From positions 4,155,501 to 4,219,500 of the forward strand of contig NZ_CP016499.1 of assembly GCF_001713475.1 (NCBI RefSeq): a stretch of 64,000 nucleotides of DNA. Reading direction: 5' to 3'. The translations under genes were made by a program, and so were the position numbers. The notes beneath the pieces are model-generated. The model made no database searches. It was not told the origin of the DNA and saw only the letters and a list, made by a program, of their open reading frames with translations. Shown here piece by piece: positions 25,303-32,684 of this stretch; the stretch's first letter is position 1; every line of letters starts with the position of its first letter. Source of the DNA: Agrobacterium sp. RAC06. Lineage in GTDB: Bacteria; Pseudomonadota; Alphaproteobacteria; Rhizobiales; Rhizobiaceae.

Positions 25303-25386
25303 GCGAGAAAGGTTATGTCAAAGGCCCCTCCGCGGCAAGCGCCGATGTGCGCTGCAGCAAGCTGCGGCCGAACACGAAATCGCGCG

Positions 25387-26163
25387 TCAGATGCCGAAAA
25401 GCCCCCGGGTGCCGTCCCAGGTCAGCTTGCTGCCGGCGATCAGGACCATGCCGTACATCAAGGGATAAAAAATCGCCGGTTTCAGGTAATGCACGAGGCG
25501 TGCGCCTGCGAGCGTCGACACCAGCGCGATGGGCAACAGGGCCGCCGACAGGCTGAGATTGGTCGCATCCAGCTCTCCGAGCGCAAAATAGGGGATGACC
25601 TTGATCGCATTGAGGATGGCGAAGAAGCGCGTCGAGGTTCCGGTATAGGTCAGCGGATCGAGCTTCAGCGGCAGGACATAGATCTGGAAGGGCGGGCCGC
25701 CGGCATGGGCAACGAAGCTCGCATAACCTGACAGGGAGCCCCAGAAGCTGCCGGCGATCGGGCGTTGTCCGACGGGTACCGTTTCCTGGCCTTTGTAGGC
25801 CGCCCAGCTTTCCAGAAAATACTTGAGCGAAAAGACAATCGAAATGCCGCCGAGAACCAGGCGCATCGCATCGGCCGAGACATAGGTGGAGTTTGCCCAG
25901 CCGAGCCCGATGCCGATCACCGCACCCGGCAGCATGGCAATGAGGGTCGCTCGGTTGTTGTGGTGACGCCAGGCCCAGAGTGCGACGGCATCCATGACGA
26001 GAAGGATCGGCAGAAAGATCGCCGCGGCCTGCATCGGCGGTACGGCAAAGGCGAGGAGGGGCACGCCGATCAGCGCGAAAGCGCCACCGAGACCACCTTT
26101 CGACAGGCCGACAAGAGCAACAGCGGGAATGGCGACGGCATAGAAGTTCGGGTCTGTCAGCAT
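25387..26163 (-). CDS. TSUP-family (TauE/SafE) membrane transporter
   Basis: A 258-residue inner-membrane protein with seven to eight hydrophobic segments. The N-terminal repeat AVALVGLSKGGLGGAFALIG carries the family's conserved G-x-G motif; the second repeat includes GSLSGYASFVAHAGGPPFQI. TSUP proteins export sulfite, organosulfonates or related anions. The substrate is unknown. It precedes the arsR gene on the same strand and is divergent from the ThiE-like gene. Confidence 0.88.
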   Translation of the reverse strand: MLTDPNFYAVAIPAVALVGLSKGGLGGAFALIGVPLLAFAVPPMQAAAIFLPILLVMDAVALWAWRHHNNRATLIAMLPGAVIGIGLGWANSTYVSADAMRLVLGGISIVFSLKYFLESWAAYKGQETVPVGQRPIAGSFWGSLSGYASFVAHAGGPPFQIYVLPLKLDPLTYTGTSTRFFAILNAIKVIPYFALGELDATNLSLSAALLPIALVSTLAGARLVHYLKPAIFYPLMYGMVLIAGSKLTWDGTRGLFGI

Positions 26164-26267
26164 TGCGCGGTTGATCCTTTCGGAAGAGCGGTCTATCGGA
26201 TTTGTCTAGAGAAAACGAGGACGAAATCCTGAGAAACGGACCTGTCCCGCACACGGAAACACCGCGC

Positions 26268-26915
26268 ATGATCGAAAATCGCTGCCGCCTGGTCCTCATC
26301 GTTCCCGATATGGCGGATCCCGCCGAACGCGCCGAGGTGCTCCGCAATGCGCTGCGCGGCGGCGACGTCGCATCGGTCGTCATCCCGCAGTACGGGCTCG
26401 ACGACACCGTCTTCCAAAAGCATGCCGAAATGCTCGTTCCGGTCATCCAGGAGGCGGGTGCCGCTGCGCTCGTCGTCGACAACAGCCGCGTCGCCGGTCG
26501 GGTGAAGGCCGATGGATTGCATGTCACCGGCAATGCCGAAGCACTGGCAGAGGCCGTCGAGAAGCATGCGCCGAAGCTGATCGTCGGTGGTGGCAATGCG
26601 ATGGACCGGCACCACGCGCTGGAAATGGGTGAGGTTCAGCCCGACTATATCTTCTTCGGCAAGATCGACGGGGACATCAAGCCGGAGGCGCATTCGAAAA
26701 ATGTCGCGCTCGGCGAATGGTGGTCGTCGATGATCGAGATCCCGGCCATCGTCATGGGCGGCTCGGATCCAGCCTCGGCGGTCGTCGTTGCCGAGAGCGG
26801 CGTCGAATTCGTGGCGCTCGGCAAGGCCGTCTTCGCCGACCCTGCACAAGCTGCCGCGATTGTGACCCGTGTGAATGCCGAGCTTGACGAAAAAGCGCCA
26901 CGGTTTGAGGATTGA
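26268..26915 (+). CDS. ThiE-like (thiamine phosphate synthase family) protein
   Basis: About 215 residues with the TIM-barrel layout of thiamine phosphate synthase: LVLIVPD, VIPQYGLDD, AAALVVDNSRVAGRVKADG, DYIFFGKIDGD, IPAIVMGGSDPASA and a terminal FVALGKAVFADP phosphate-binding loop. The usual NDR, GVHLGQED and G-x-S-x-H motifs are changed (VDNSR, ADGLHVTGN, GGGNAMDRHH), so it may not make thiamine phosphate. The start is uncertain: ATG 26268 or a TTG at 26202. The Sel1 gene starts 9 bp after its stop. Confidence 0.72.
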   Translation: MIENRCRLVLIVPDMADPAERAEVLRNALRGGDVASVVIPQYGLDDTVFQKHAEMLVPVIQEAGAAALVVDNSRVAGRVKADGLHVTGNAEALAEAVEKHAPKLIVGGGNAMDRHHALEMGEVQPDYIFFGKIDGDIKPEAHSKNVALGEWWSSMIEIPAIVMGGSDPASAVVVAESGVEFVALGKAVFADPAQAAAIVTRVNAELDEKAPRFED

Positions 26916-26923
26916 ACCGCCTC

Positions 26924-28114
26924 ATGCGTTCAATCTCGTCCCATCATCGCCTGATTCTCGCCGCGCTCGCCGGGGCATGCCTTGCCTTGGCCAGCCCGGT
27001 GCTGGGACAGGAGAGCGAGGATGGTCTCGAGATCGGCGACGCACCGGCCATCCTGCCGGCCGATCCCGATAACGCAGGCGAGATCGAACGCGGGGCACGG
27101 CCCAGCAGCAGCACGGGTGATGCCAACACGCTCGACCGCGGCGACAGGGATTCCCTGCCTCCGGTAACCAAGGGCGCGAAGCCGACAGCCGACGACAAGT
27201 CGGAGGAACTGCAGGGCATCAACATCTACCTGCGCATGGGCGCGCCACTGCCGGAAGTGCCGCCGGAAAAACCCTATGATGGAAAGCCCGACGAGGCCTA
27301 TGGCGCATTCCAGCGCGGGCTGTTCCTGACGGCCGTCGACAAGGCGCTGCCGCGCGCCCAGCTCGGCGATCCGGCTGCCCAGACACTGCTTGCGGAAATC
27401 ATGTCGCGCGGGCTCGGCGTCAAGCGCGATCTGAAGGGGGCTGCCTTCTGGTATGGCCAGGCTGCCCAGGGCGGCGATCCTTCCGCCATGTTCAAATATG
27501 CGCTTCTCCTGATGGAGGGCCGGGAGGTCCCGCAGGATCGAGCCAAGGCCGACGAGTTCATGCGGCGCGCGGCCGATGCCGGCAATGCCTCGGCGCAGTT
27601 CAACTGGGCGCAGATCCTGGTCTCGGGGACGCCCGGCGTGCGCGGCCTGACCGCCGCCATGCCCTATTACGAAAAGGCCGCCGAACAGGGAATTGCCGAC
27701 GCGCAATATGCGCTGGCGCAGGTCTATTCCGCATTGAAGGACGTGCCGCCGGAAAAGAAGGCGCGCGCTCGTGAATGGATGATGCGGGCGGCTCGTGCCG
27801 GTTTCGACACGGCCCAGCTCGACATGGGGCTCTGGCTGGTCAACGGCTACAACGGCCCCCGCGATTACGAGGCCGGTTATCGCTGGCTGAGCATTGCGGC
27901 TGCACGTGGCAATGTGGTTGCCCAGAACCGGATCGCCCATCTCTATATCAATGCACTCGGTACCGGGCCCAATCCGGTCGAAGCCGCCAAGTGGTATGTG
28001 CTGTCGCGTCGTGCGGGTCTCAAGGATCCGGCGCTTGAGGACTTCTATCTGGGGCTCAACGAGGAACAGCAGAAGCAGGCGATCGATCTCGCCAACCGCT
28101 TCCGTCGGATCTGA
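26924..28114 (+). CDS. Periplasmic Sel1-repeat protein
   Basis: About 396 residues. The signal peptide (LILAALAGACLALASPVLGQ) is followed by an acidic spacer and about six Sel1-like (TPR-related) repeats, for example GDPAAQTLLAEIMSRGLGVK, GNASAQFNWAQILVSG, GIADAQYALAQVYSAL and RGNVVAQNRIAHLYINALGT. Sel1 proteins are scaffolds, often linked to exopolysaccharide or envelope stress. I chose ATG 26924; a TTG 12 nt earlier touches the previous stop but has the ribosome site too close. Confidence 0.85.
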   Translation: MRSISSHHRLILAALAGACLALASPVLGQESEDGLEIGDAPAILPADPDNAGEIERGARPSSSTGDANTLDRGDRDSLPPVTKGAKPTADDKSEELQGINIYLRMGAPLPEVPPEKPYDGKPDEAYGAFQRGLFLTAVDKALPRAQLGDPAAQTLLAEIMSRGLGVKRDLKGAAFWYGQAAQGGDPSAMFKYALLLMEGREVPQDRAKADEFMRRAADAGNASAQFNWAQILVSGTPGVRGLTAAMPYYEKAAEQGIADAQYALAQVYSALKDVPPEKKARAREWMMRAARAGFDTAQLDMGLWLVNGYNGPRDYEAGYRWLSIAAARGNVVAQNRIAHLYINALGTGPNPVEAAKWYVLSRRAGLKDPALEDFYLGLNEEQQKQAIDLANRFRRI

Positions 28115-28136
28115 CGCAACCGCGTTCTGCGGCTGT

Positions 28137-28208
28137 ATACCAAGTCTCGATGATGGGAACCCACAGGGTCTGGAAGCCGACTGAAGGTGGCTTATCGAGA
28201 TTTGGTAT
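28137..28208. repeat. 72-bp structured palindromic intergenic element
   Basis: Two 15-nt arms (ATACCAAGTCTCGAT at 28137-28151 and ATCGAGATTTGGTAT at 28194-28208) match as an inverted repeat in 14 of 15 positions, the exception being a G-T pair. Between them are two further hairpins: ACCC-ACA-GGGT (28159-28169) and AAGCC...GGCTT (28174-28193). The whole can fold as a three-way junction. It fills most of the gap between the Sel1 and MgtC-like genes. I saw no second copy in this window. Confidence 0.6.
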
Positions 28209-28226
28209 CAAGGGGAGGGCGGCGGC

Positions 28227-29492
28227 ATGGATCTGATCGATGTCTTTCAACGTCTCGGGCTTGCTATCGCCATCGGCGCCGCTGTCGGCGTCGAGCGGCA
28301 TTGGCGGGAGCGTGACGAACCCGAGGGTGCACGCATCGCCGGGATCCGGACCTTCACGCTGATCGGAATGACCGGTGGGATCAGCGGCCTCCTGGATCAA
28401 GGCATGGCGCCGTCCGGACTGTCCGGGCTGATCATTGCGAGCTTTCTGATCGTCATCTCCGTGGTTCTCCTGCGCTTTGGCCTGATGGAGGCGCGGGCCG
28501 AAGGCTCGTTCAGCGCGACGACCGTCATTGCTGGCATCACCACGTTTGGCCTCGGTGCGCTTGCGGTTGCGGGAGATATGTCGGTTGCCTCTGCGGCGGG
28601 CGCTGCCACGGTCACGATCCTTGCCAGCCGCGAATTCCTGCATGCCGCGATCCGGCGGCTGACCTGGATCGAACTGCGCTCGGCGGTCGTGCTGCTCGCC
28701 ATGGGCTTGGTGCTCTTGCCGCTTATTCCGGCCGATCCCTATGGTCCGTTCGGCGGGGTGTCGCCTCGCAGCCTTGTCATCCTGGTGATCACGCTCGCCT
28801 CCATTTCCTATGTCGGCTATGTCGCGGTCCGGCTGATCGGTGGCGGGCGCGGTGATCTTGTCGCCGGTGCCGTGGGTGGGCTCGTCTCTTCGACGGCAAC
28901 GACGCTCGCCATGGCGCGCCAGAGCCAGAACACGACGGCAGCCGCCGGTCCTGCGGCCGGTGCGATCGCGGCAGGGAGCATCTCGCTTTTCCGCACGGCG
29001 CTTCTCCTCCTCGCACTGGCTCCGGCGCTCGGCTGGCGCCTGTTGCCCGGCCTGCTCGTTGCCGGTGGCGTAATGCTTGCGGGTGCCATGACGGCGATCG
29101 CTCGCGGCGACACGGCGTCAGAGGCAGACCTGCCCGGTAATCCGTTCGAGCTGTCGCAGGTCATCAAGATGGCTGTTCTGATCACCGTCATCGCCTTCAT
29201 CGCGCGTGCGGCAAGCCAGATCTTCGGTGACGGCGGCCTTTACGTGGTCTCGGCTCTGACGGCTCTTGCCGATGTCGATGCGGCAACGGTCACCGTTGCG
29301 GGGATGCTGCCTGCGCTTCCCATCGACGTGGCGCTCATTGCTGTCGGGATCGCCGTGAACGCCAACATGGCGGCTAAAGTGGTCTATGGGGCGGTCGCGG
29401 GTAGCCGTGGTTTTTCGCTGCGGCTTGCAGCCGCCTCGGTGGTTGCTGTCGCCGGCGGCCTGATCGTCACCTTCGCTGCAGGGCACATCTGA
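28227..29492 (+). CDS. MgtC/SapB-family membrane protein with DUF4010
   Basis: A 421-residue integral membrane protein with about 11-12 hydrophobic segments. The N-terminal third is MgtC-like (LAIAIGAAVGVERHWRERDE, GIRTFTLIGMTGGI, then SFSATTVIAGITTFGLGAL). The rest is a DUF4010 domain (GAVGGLVSSTATTLAMARQS, QVIKMAVLITVIAF). Such proteins are linked to magnesium homeostasis or transport, without a settled mechanism. The ATG has GGGGAGGGCGG upstream. The 72-bp structured element lies directly before it. Confidence 0.85.
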   Translation: MDLIDVFQRLGLAIAIGAAVGVERHWRERDEPEGARIAGIRTFTLIGMTGGISGLLDQGMAPSGLSGLIIASFLIVISVVLLRFGLMEARAEGSFSATTVIAGITTFGLGALAVAGDMSVASAAGAATVTILASREFLHAAIRRLTWIELRSAVVLLAMGLVLLPLIPADPYGPFGGVSPRSLVILVITLASISYVGYVAVRLIGGGRGDLVAGAVGGLVSSTATTLAMARQSQNTTAAAGPAAGAIAAGSISLFRTALLLLALAPALGWRLLPGLLVAGGVMLAGAMTAIARGDTASEADLPGNPFELSQVIKMAVLITVIAFIARAASQIFGDGGLYVVSALTALADVDAATVTVAGMLPALPIDVALIAVGIAVNANMAAKVVYGAVAGSRGFSLRLAAASVVAVAGGLIVTFAAGHI

Positions 29493-29631
29493 GCCGCATG
29501 CATGGGCCGAAAGGGCCAAGCCCCTTGAATTCCGGCGGCATTTGTGGTCTTGAACCGGCCAAACACCGCCGCCGACGCGCGCTCGCCCGTCGCCGCCTCC
29601 CGGCGTCTCCCAGTTTCAAGGAATTCGATCT

Positions 29632-30432
29632 ATGGCCCGCTCCGCCCTTCTCAATGTCATGGTCCAGTCTGCCCTCAAGGCCGGCAAGTCGCTGTCGCGC
29701 GATTTCGGCGAAGTGCAGAACCTGCAGGTCTCTGTGAAGGGCCCCGGCGACTTCGTCTCGCAGGCCGATTTCCGCGCCGAGAAGATCGTGCGTGAAGAGC
29801 TGCTCAAGTCCCGCCCGACCTATGGCTTCCTCGGCGAGGAAGGCGAAGAGATCAAGGGCACCGACGGCGCGCATCGCTGGATCGTCGACCCGCTCGACGG
29901 CACCACCAACTTCCTGCACGGCATTCCGCAGTTCGCCGTGTCGATCGCGCTTGAGCGCAATGGCGAGATCGTCGCGGGCGTCATTTTCAATCCGGCGACC
30001 GATGAACTCTACACGACGGAAAAGGGTGGCGGCGCCTTCCTCAACGACCGTCGCATCCGTGTCGGCGCACGCAAGGTGTTGTCCGATTGCGTCGTCGGCT
30101 GCGGCGTGCCGCATCTGGGACGTGGCCAGCACGGCAAGTTCCTCGTCGAACTGCGCCATGTCATGGGCGAAGTCTCCGGCGTCCGGCGCATGGGTGCTGC
30201 TGCCCTCGACCTCGCCTATGTCGCGGCCGGTCGTCTCGACGGCTTCTGGGAAGCGCAGCTCAATGCCTGGGACATCGCAGCCGGCATTCTCTTGATCAAG
30301 GAGGCCGGTGGCTTCGTCTCCGACATGAAGGGCGGCCAGGACATGTTCGAGAACGGCACGGTGCTTGCCGGCAACGAATATATCCGCAAGGCTCTCGAAG
30401 AGGTCGTGAACCGTCCGGTGCCGCAGGCCTGA
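29632..30432 (+). CDS. suhB: Inositol monophosphatase family protein (SuhB)
   Basis: A 266-residue Mg2+-dependent phosphatase. Metal ligands are visible in FLGEEGEE, WIVDPLDGTTNFLHGIPQF and QLNAWDIAAGILLIKEAGG. A KGPGDFVSQADFRAE segment precedes them. It dephosphorylates myo-inositol phosphates; in E. coli the homologue also affects RNA processing complexes. AGGAATTCGATCT before the ATG is a good ribosome site. It precedes the MotA/MotB-like pair by 100 bp. Confidence 0.94.
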   Translation: MARSALLNVMVQSALKAGKSLSRDFGEVQNLQVSVKGPGDFVSQADFRAEKIVREELLKSRPTYGFLGEEGEEIKGTDGAHRWIVDPLDGTTNFLHGIPQFAVSIALERNGEIVAGVIFNPATDELYTTEKGGGAFLNDRRIRVGARKVLSDCVVGCGVPHLGRGQHGKFLVELRHVMGEVSGVRRMGAAALDLAYVAAGRLDGFWEAQLNAWDIAAGILLIKEAGGFVSDMKGGQDMFENGTVLAGNEYIRKALEEVVNRPVPQA

Positions 30433-30443
30433 TTTCGGCCTTA

Positions 30444-30457
30444 GGGAAAATTTTCCC
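30444..30457. promoter_or_regulatory. Perfect 14-bp palindrome after suhB
   Basis: GGGAAAATTTTCCC, extended by matching TT/AA flanks, lies 11 bp after the suhB stop and about 76 bp before the motA-like start. It could be an operator for the downstream pair or a weak terminator for suhB. Confidence 0.4.
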
Positions 30458-30495
30458 AAAGTCCGCGGCTTCAATTCGTCTCAATTTTGCACTAG

Positions 30496-30521
30496 CCTCC
30501 GGGTCCAAGATTCCCCGGAGG
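30496..30521 (+). promoter_or_regulatory. Hairpin that sequesters the motA-like ribosome site
   Basis: CCTCCGGG (30496-30503) pairs perfectly with CCCGGAGG (30514-30521) across a 10-nt loop. The right arm is the only good Shine-Dalgarno sequence of the gene starting at 30533, so translation should depend on opening this stem. Confidence 0.55.
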
Positions 30522-30532
30522 TTGAGCGTACC

Positions 30533-31564
30533 ATGGCGAAAGTGAAGTTGGAGGATCTCGAGGTGGGCGAGACCCGTCCGGGAGCATACGGCCAGAAGCT
30601 CTCCAGCCCGATGCCCTTCTTCACGACGATGGTGATCTTCCTGATCATCGTGTGTTTCATCGCGGCAATCCTCTACCGACAGGCGCATGCTGCCTTCATC
30701 ACCAATCCCGGCCTGAACGGCCTGATCCTCGGCGTTCTCGTCGTCGGCATCATCCTCGTCTTTGCCCAGGTGCTGGCGCTTCGACCTGAAGTCCGCTGGT
30801 TCAATTCCTTCCGCGCTGCCGGCGACAATGCCATGCTGGTGGGCCGTGATCCGAAACTGCTCGCCCCCATGCGGGCGCTGATCGGTGGCCGCCGCTCGAT
30901 GGCGATTTCGACGGCCGCCCTGCGCTCCATTCTCGATTCGATCGGCACGCGGCTCGACGAGTCGCGCGACACCACTCGATATTTGATCGGTCTGCTTGTC
31001 TTTCTCGGACTTCTGGGAACGTTCTGGGGACTGCTCGGCACGATCGGCTCGATCAACGAGGTCATCGGTTCGCTCGATCCTGCGTCGGGAGACAGCAATG
31101 ACATTCTGCAATCGCTGAAGACGGGCCTGACGGCGCCGCTTTCCGGCATGGGCACGGCCTTTTCCTCGTCGCTGCTCGGTCTTTCAGGCTCTCTGATCCT
31201 CGGCTTCCTCGATCTGCAGGCCGGCCGTGCGCAGAACCGCTTCTACATCGAACTCGAAAACTGGCTTTCCTCCGTCACCGATCTCGACTCGGAGCGCCCC
31301 GTGGCTTCGGAATCCAACGGCGGTGTTGCGAGTGACGATATCCGCCTGCTGGTCGAGGAGATCCAGAAACTCGCCAGTCGCGAGGGCAATGATCGCTCGG
31401 TTGCCGCGATTGCCGGCCTCGCCGAGGGCATCCAGGGGCTGGTCAAGAACATGCGCAACGAGCAGCAGATGCTGCGCGACTGGATCGAGGCCCAGCAGGA
31501 AGATGCGCGCGCCATGCGCAAGACGCTGGACCGGTTGAACGACAAGATCGGCGGGGCGAAGTAA
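30533..31564 (+). CDS. MotA/TolQ/ExbB-like proton-channel protein (non-flagellar)
   Basis: A 343-residue inner-membrane protein. Membrane segments lie near residues 32-48, 62-83, 148-172 and 200-225. The last two (LIGLLVFLGLLGTFWGLLGT and PLSGMGTAFSSSLLGLSGS) carry the MotA/TolQ/ExbB signature in which a Thr/Ser-lined pair of helices forms a proton path. About 110 cytoplasmic C-terminal residues are helical (IRLLVEEIQKLAS, LKKT-like spacing). No flagellar genes are nearby. It abuts the MotB-like gene, so the two should form one stator-like complex driven by the proton gradient. Confidence 0.82.
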   Translation: MAKVKLEDLEVGETRPGAYGQKLSSPMPFFTTMVIFLIIVCFIAAILYRQAHAAFITNPGLNGLILGVLVVGIILVFAQVLALRPEVRWFNSFRAAGDNAMLVGRDPKLLAPMRALIGGRRSMAISTAALRSILDSIGTRLDESRDTTRYLIGLLVFLGLLGTFWGLLGTIGSINEVIGSLDPASGDSNDILQSLKTGLTAPLSGMGTAFSSSLLGLSGSLILGFLDLQAGRAQNRFYIELENWLSSVTDLDSERPVASESNGGVASDDIRLLVEEIQKLASREGNDRSVAAIAGLAEGIQGLVKNMRNEQQMLRDWIEAQQEDARAMRKTLDRLNDKIGGAK

Positions 31565-32596
31565 ATGGCGCTCGGGCGCAACCGCCGCCGCGAGCGCGGG
31601 GTCGATTATTGGCCGGGCTTTGTCGATGCCCTGTCGACGCTCTTGCTCGCCATCATGTTCCTGCTCACCGTCTTTGTCGTCGCGCAGTTCATCCTGGGAC
31701 GTGAGATCTCGGGAAAGGACGAAGTGCTGAACCGGTTGAACAGCCAGATCGCCGAACTCACCCAGTTGCTGGCACTGGAAAAGAGCGGCAATCAGGATCT
31801 CCAGGATACACTGGCTTCACTGCAATCCTCTCTCTCCTCGTCCGAAAGCGAGCGCAGCCGGCTGCAGCAGTTGCTCGATAGCGGTGCGGGCTCGGCAGAC
31901 GTCGCCAACCAGAAGGTTGGCCGGCTGACCGATGAACTCGATGCCGAAAGGCAGGTAAGCGCGCGGGCAATGAGCCAGATCGAGCTCTTGAACCAGCAGA
32001 TCGGCGCGCTTCGTGCACAGATCGCCGCCATCGAAGGGGCGCTCCAGGCCTCCGAAGCCAAGGATCAGGCCTCCCAGGCGCGGATCGCGGATCTTGGCCG
32101 CCGCCTCAATGTGGCGCTTGCCCAGCGTGTTCAGGAACTCAACCGGTATCGCTCGGACTTCTTCGGACGGCTGCGCGAAATTCTCTCCGATCGCGATAAC
32201 ATCCGGATCGTCGGCGACCGCTTCGTCTTCCAGTCGGAAGTGCTCTTCCCCGTCGGCGGCGCCGATCTCGATGCGGCCGGGCAGGGGGAAATGGACAAGC
32301 TCGCTGCGGCCATTCTCGAACTTGCCCAGGAGATTCCTGAAGAAATCAACTGGGTGCTCCGGGTCGACGGGCATACCGACGCATCGCCGCTCACCGGCAC
32401 CGGCCGGTATCGCGACAACTGGGAGCTCTCGTCCGCGCGCGCGACATCGGTGGTGAAATACCTGATCTCCAGAGGCGTTCCCGCCAACCGCCTGGTCGCT
32501 GCCGGCTTCGGCGAGTTCCAGCCGATCGCGGAAGGCGACACGCCGGACACCCTGGCACAGAACCGTCGCATCGAACTCAAGCTGACCGAGCGCTGA
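31565..32596 (+). CDS. MotB-like OmpA-domain protein (partner of the MotA-like protein)
   Basis: A 343-residue protein with one N-terminal membrane helix (residues 20-43). Asp21 in PGFVDALSTLL sits where MotB has its essential proton-binding aspartate. A long coiled coil follows (about 50-185, LNRLNSQIAELTQLLALEKS and repeats). The C-terminus is an OmpA-like peptidoglycan-binding domain (LRVDGHTDASPL, WELSSARATSVVKYL, NRRIELKL). It starts directly after the MotA-like stop. The extended coiled coil is longer than in flagellar MotB, pointing to a non-flagellar role across the periplasm. Confidence 0.82.
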   Translation: MALGRNRRRERGVDYWPGFVDALSTLLLAIMFLLTVFVVAQFILGREISGKDEVLNRLNSQIAELTQLLALEKSGNQDLQDTLASLQSSLSSSESERSRLQQLLDSGAGSADVANQKVGRLTDELDAERQVSARAMSQIELLNQQIGALRAQIAAIEGALQASEAKDQASQARIADLGRRLNVALAQRVQELNRYRSDFFGRLREILSDRDNIRIVGDRFVFQSEVLFPVGGADLDAAGQGEMDKLAAAILELAQEIPEEINWVLRVDGHTDASPLTGTGRYRDNWELSSARATSVVKYLISRGVPANRLVAAGFGEFQPIAEGDTPDTLAQNRRIELKLTER

Positions 32597-32684
32597 TTTC
32601 GTTCGCAATTGTTTGTGTGCCAGACAACTTGCGGCCTTGCTTACGTGCGCGTAAAGGTAAGAAAAGGCTTGTCGGGAGGAAGGC

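Noticed and set aside
30533..32596. Zorya phage-defence system
   Set aside because: The MotA/MotB-like pair resembles ZorA/ZorB in layout, but no ZorC, ZorD or ZorE-like gene is present; the neighbours are suhB and an FAD dehydrogenase.
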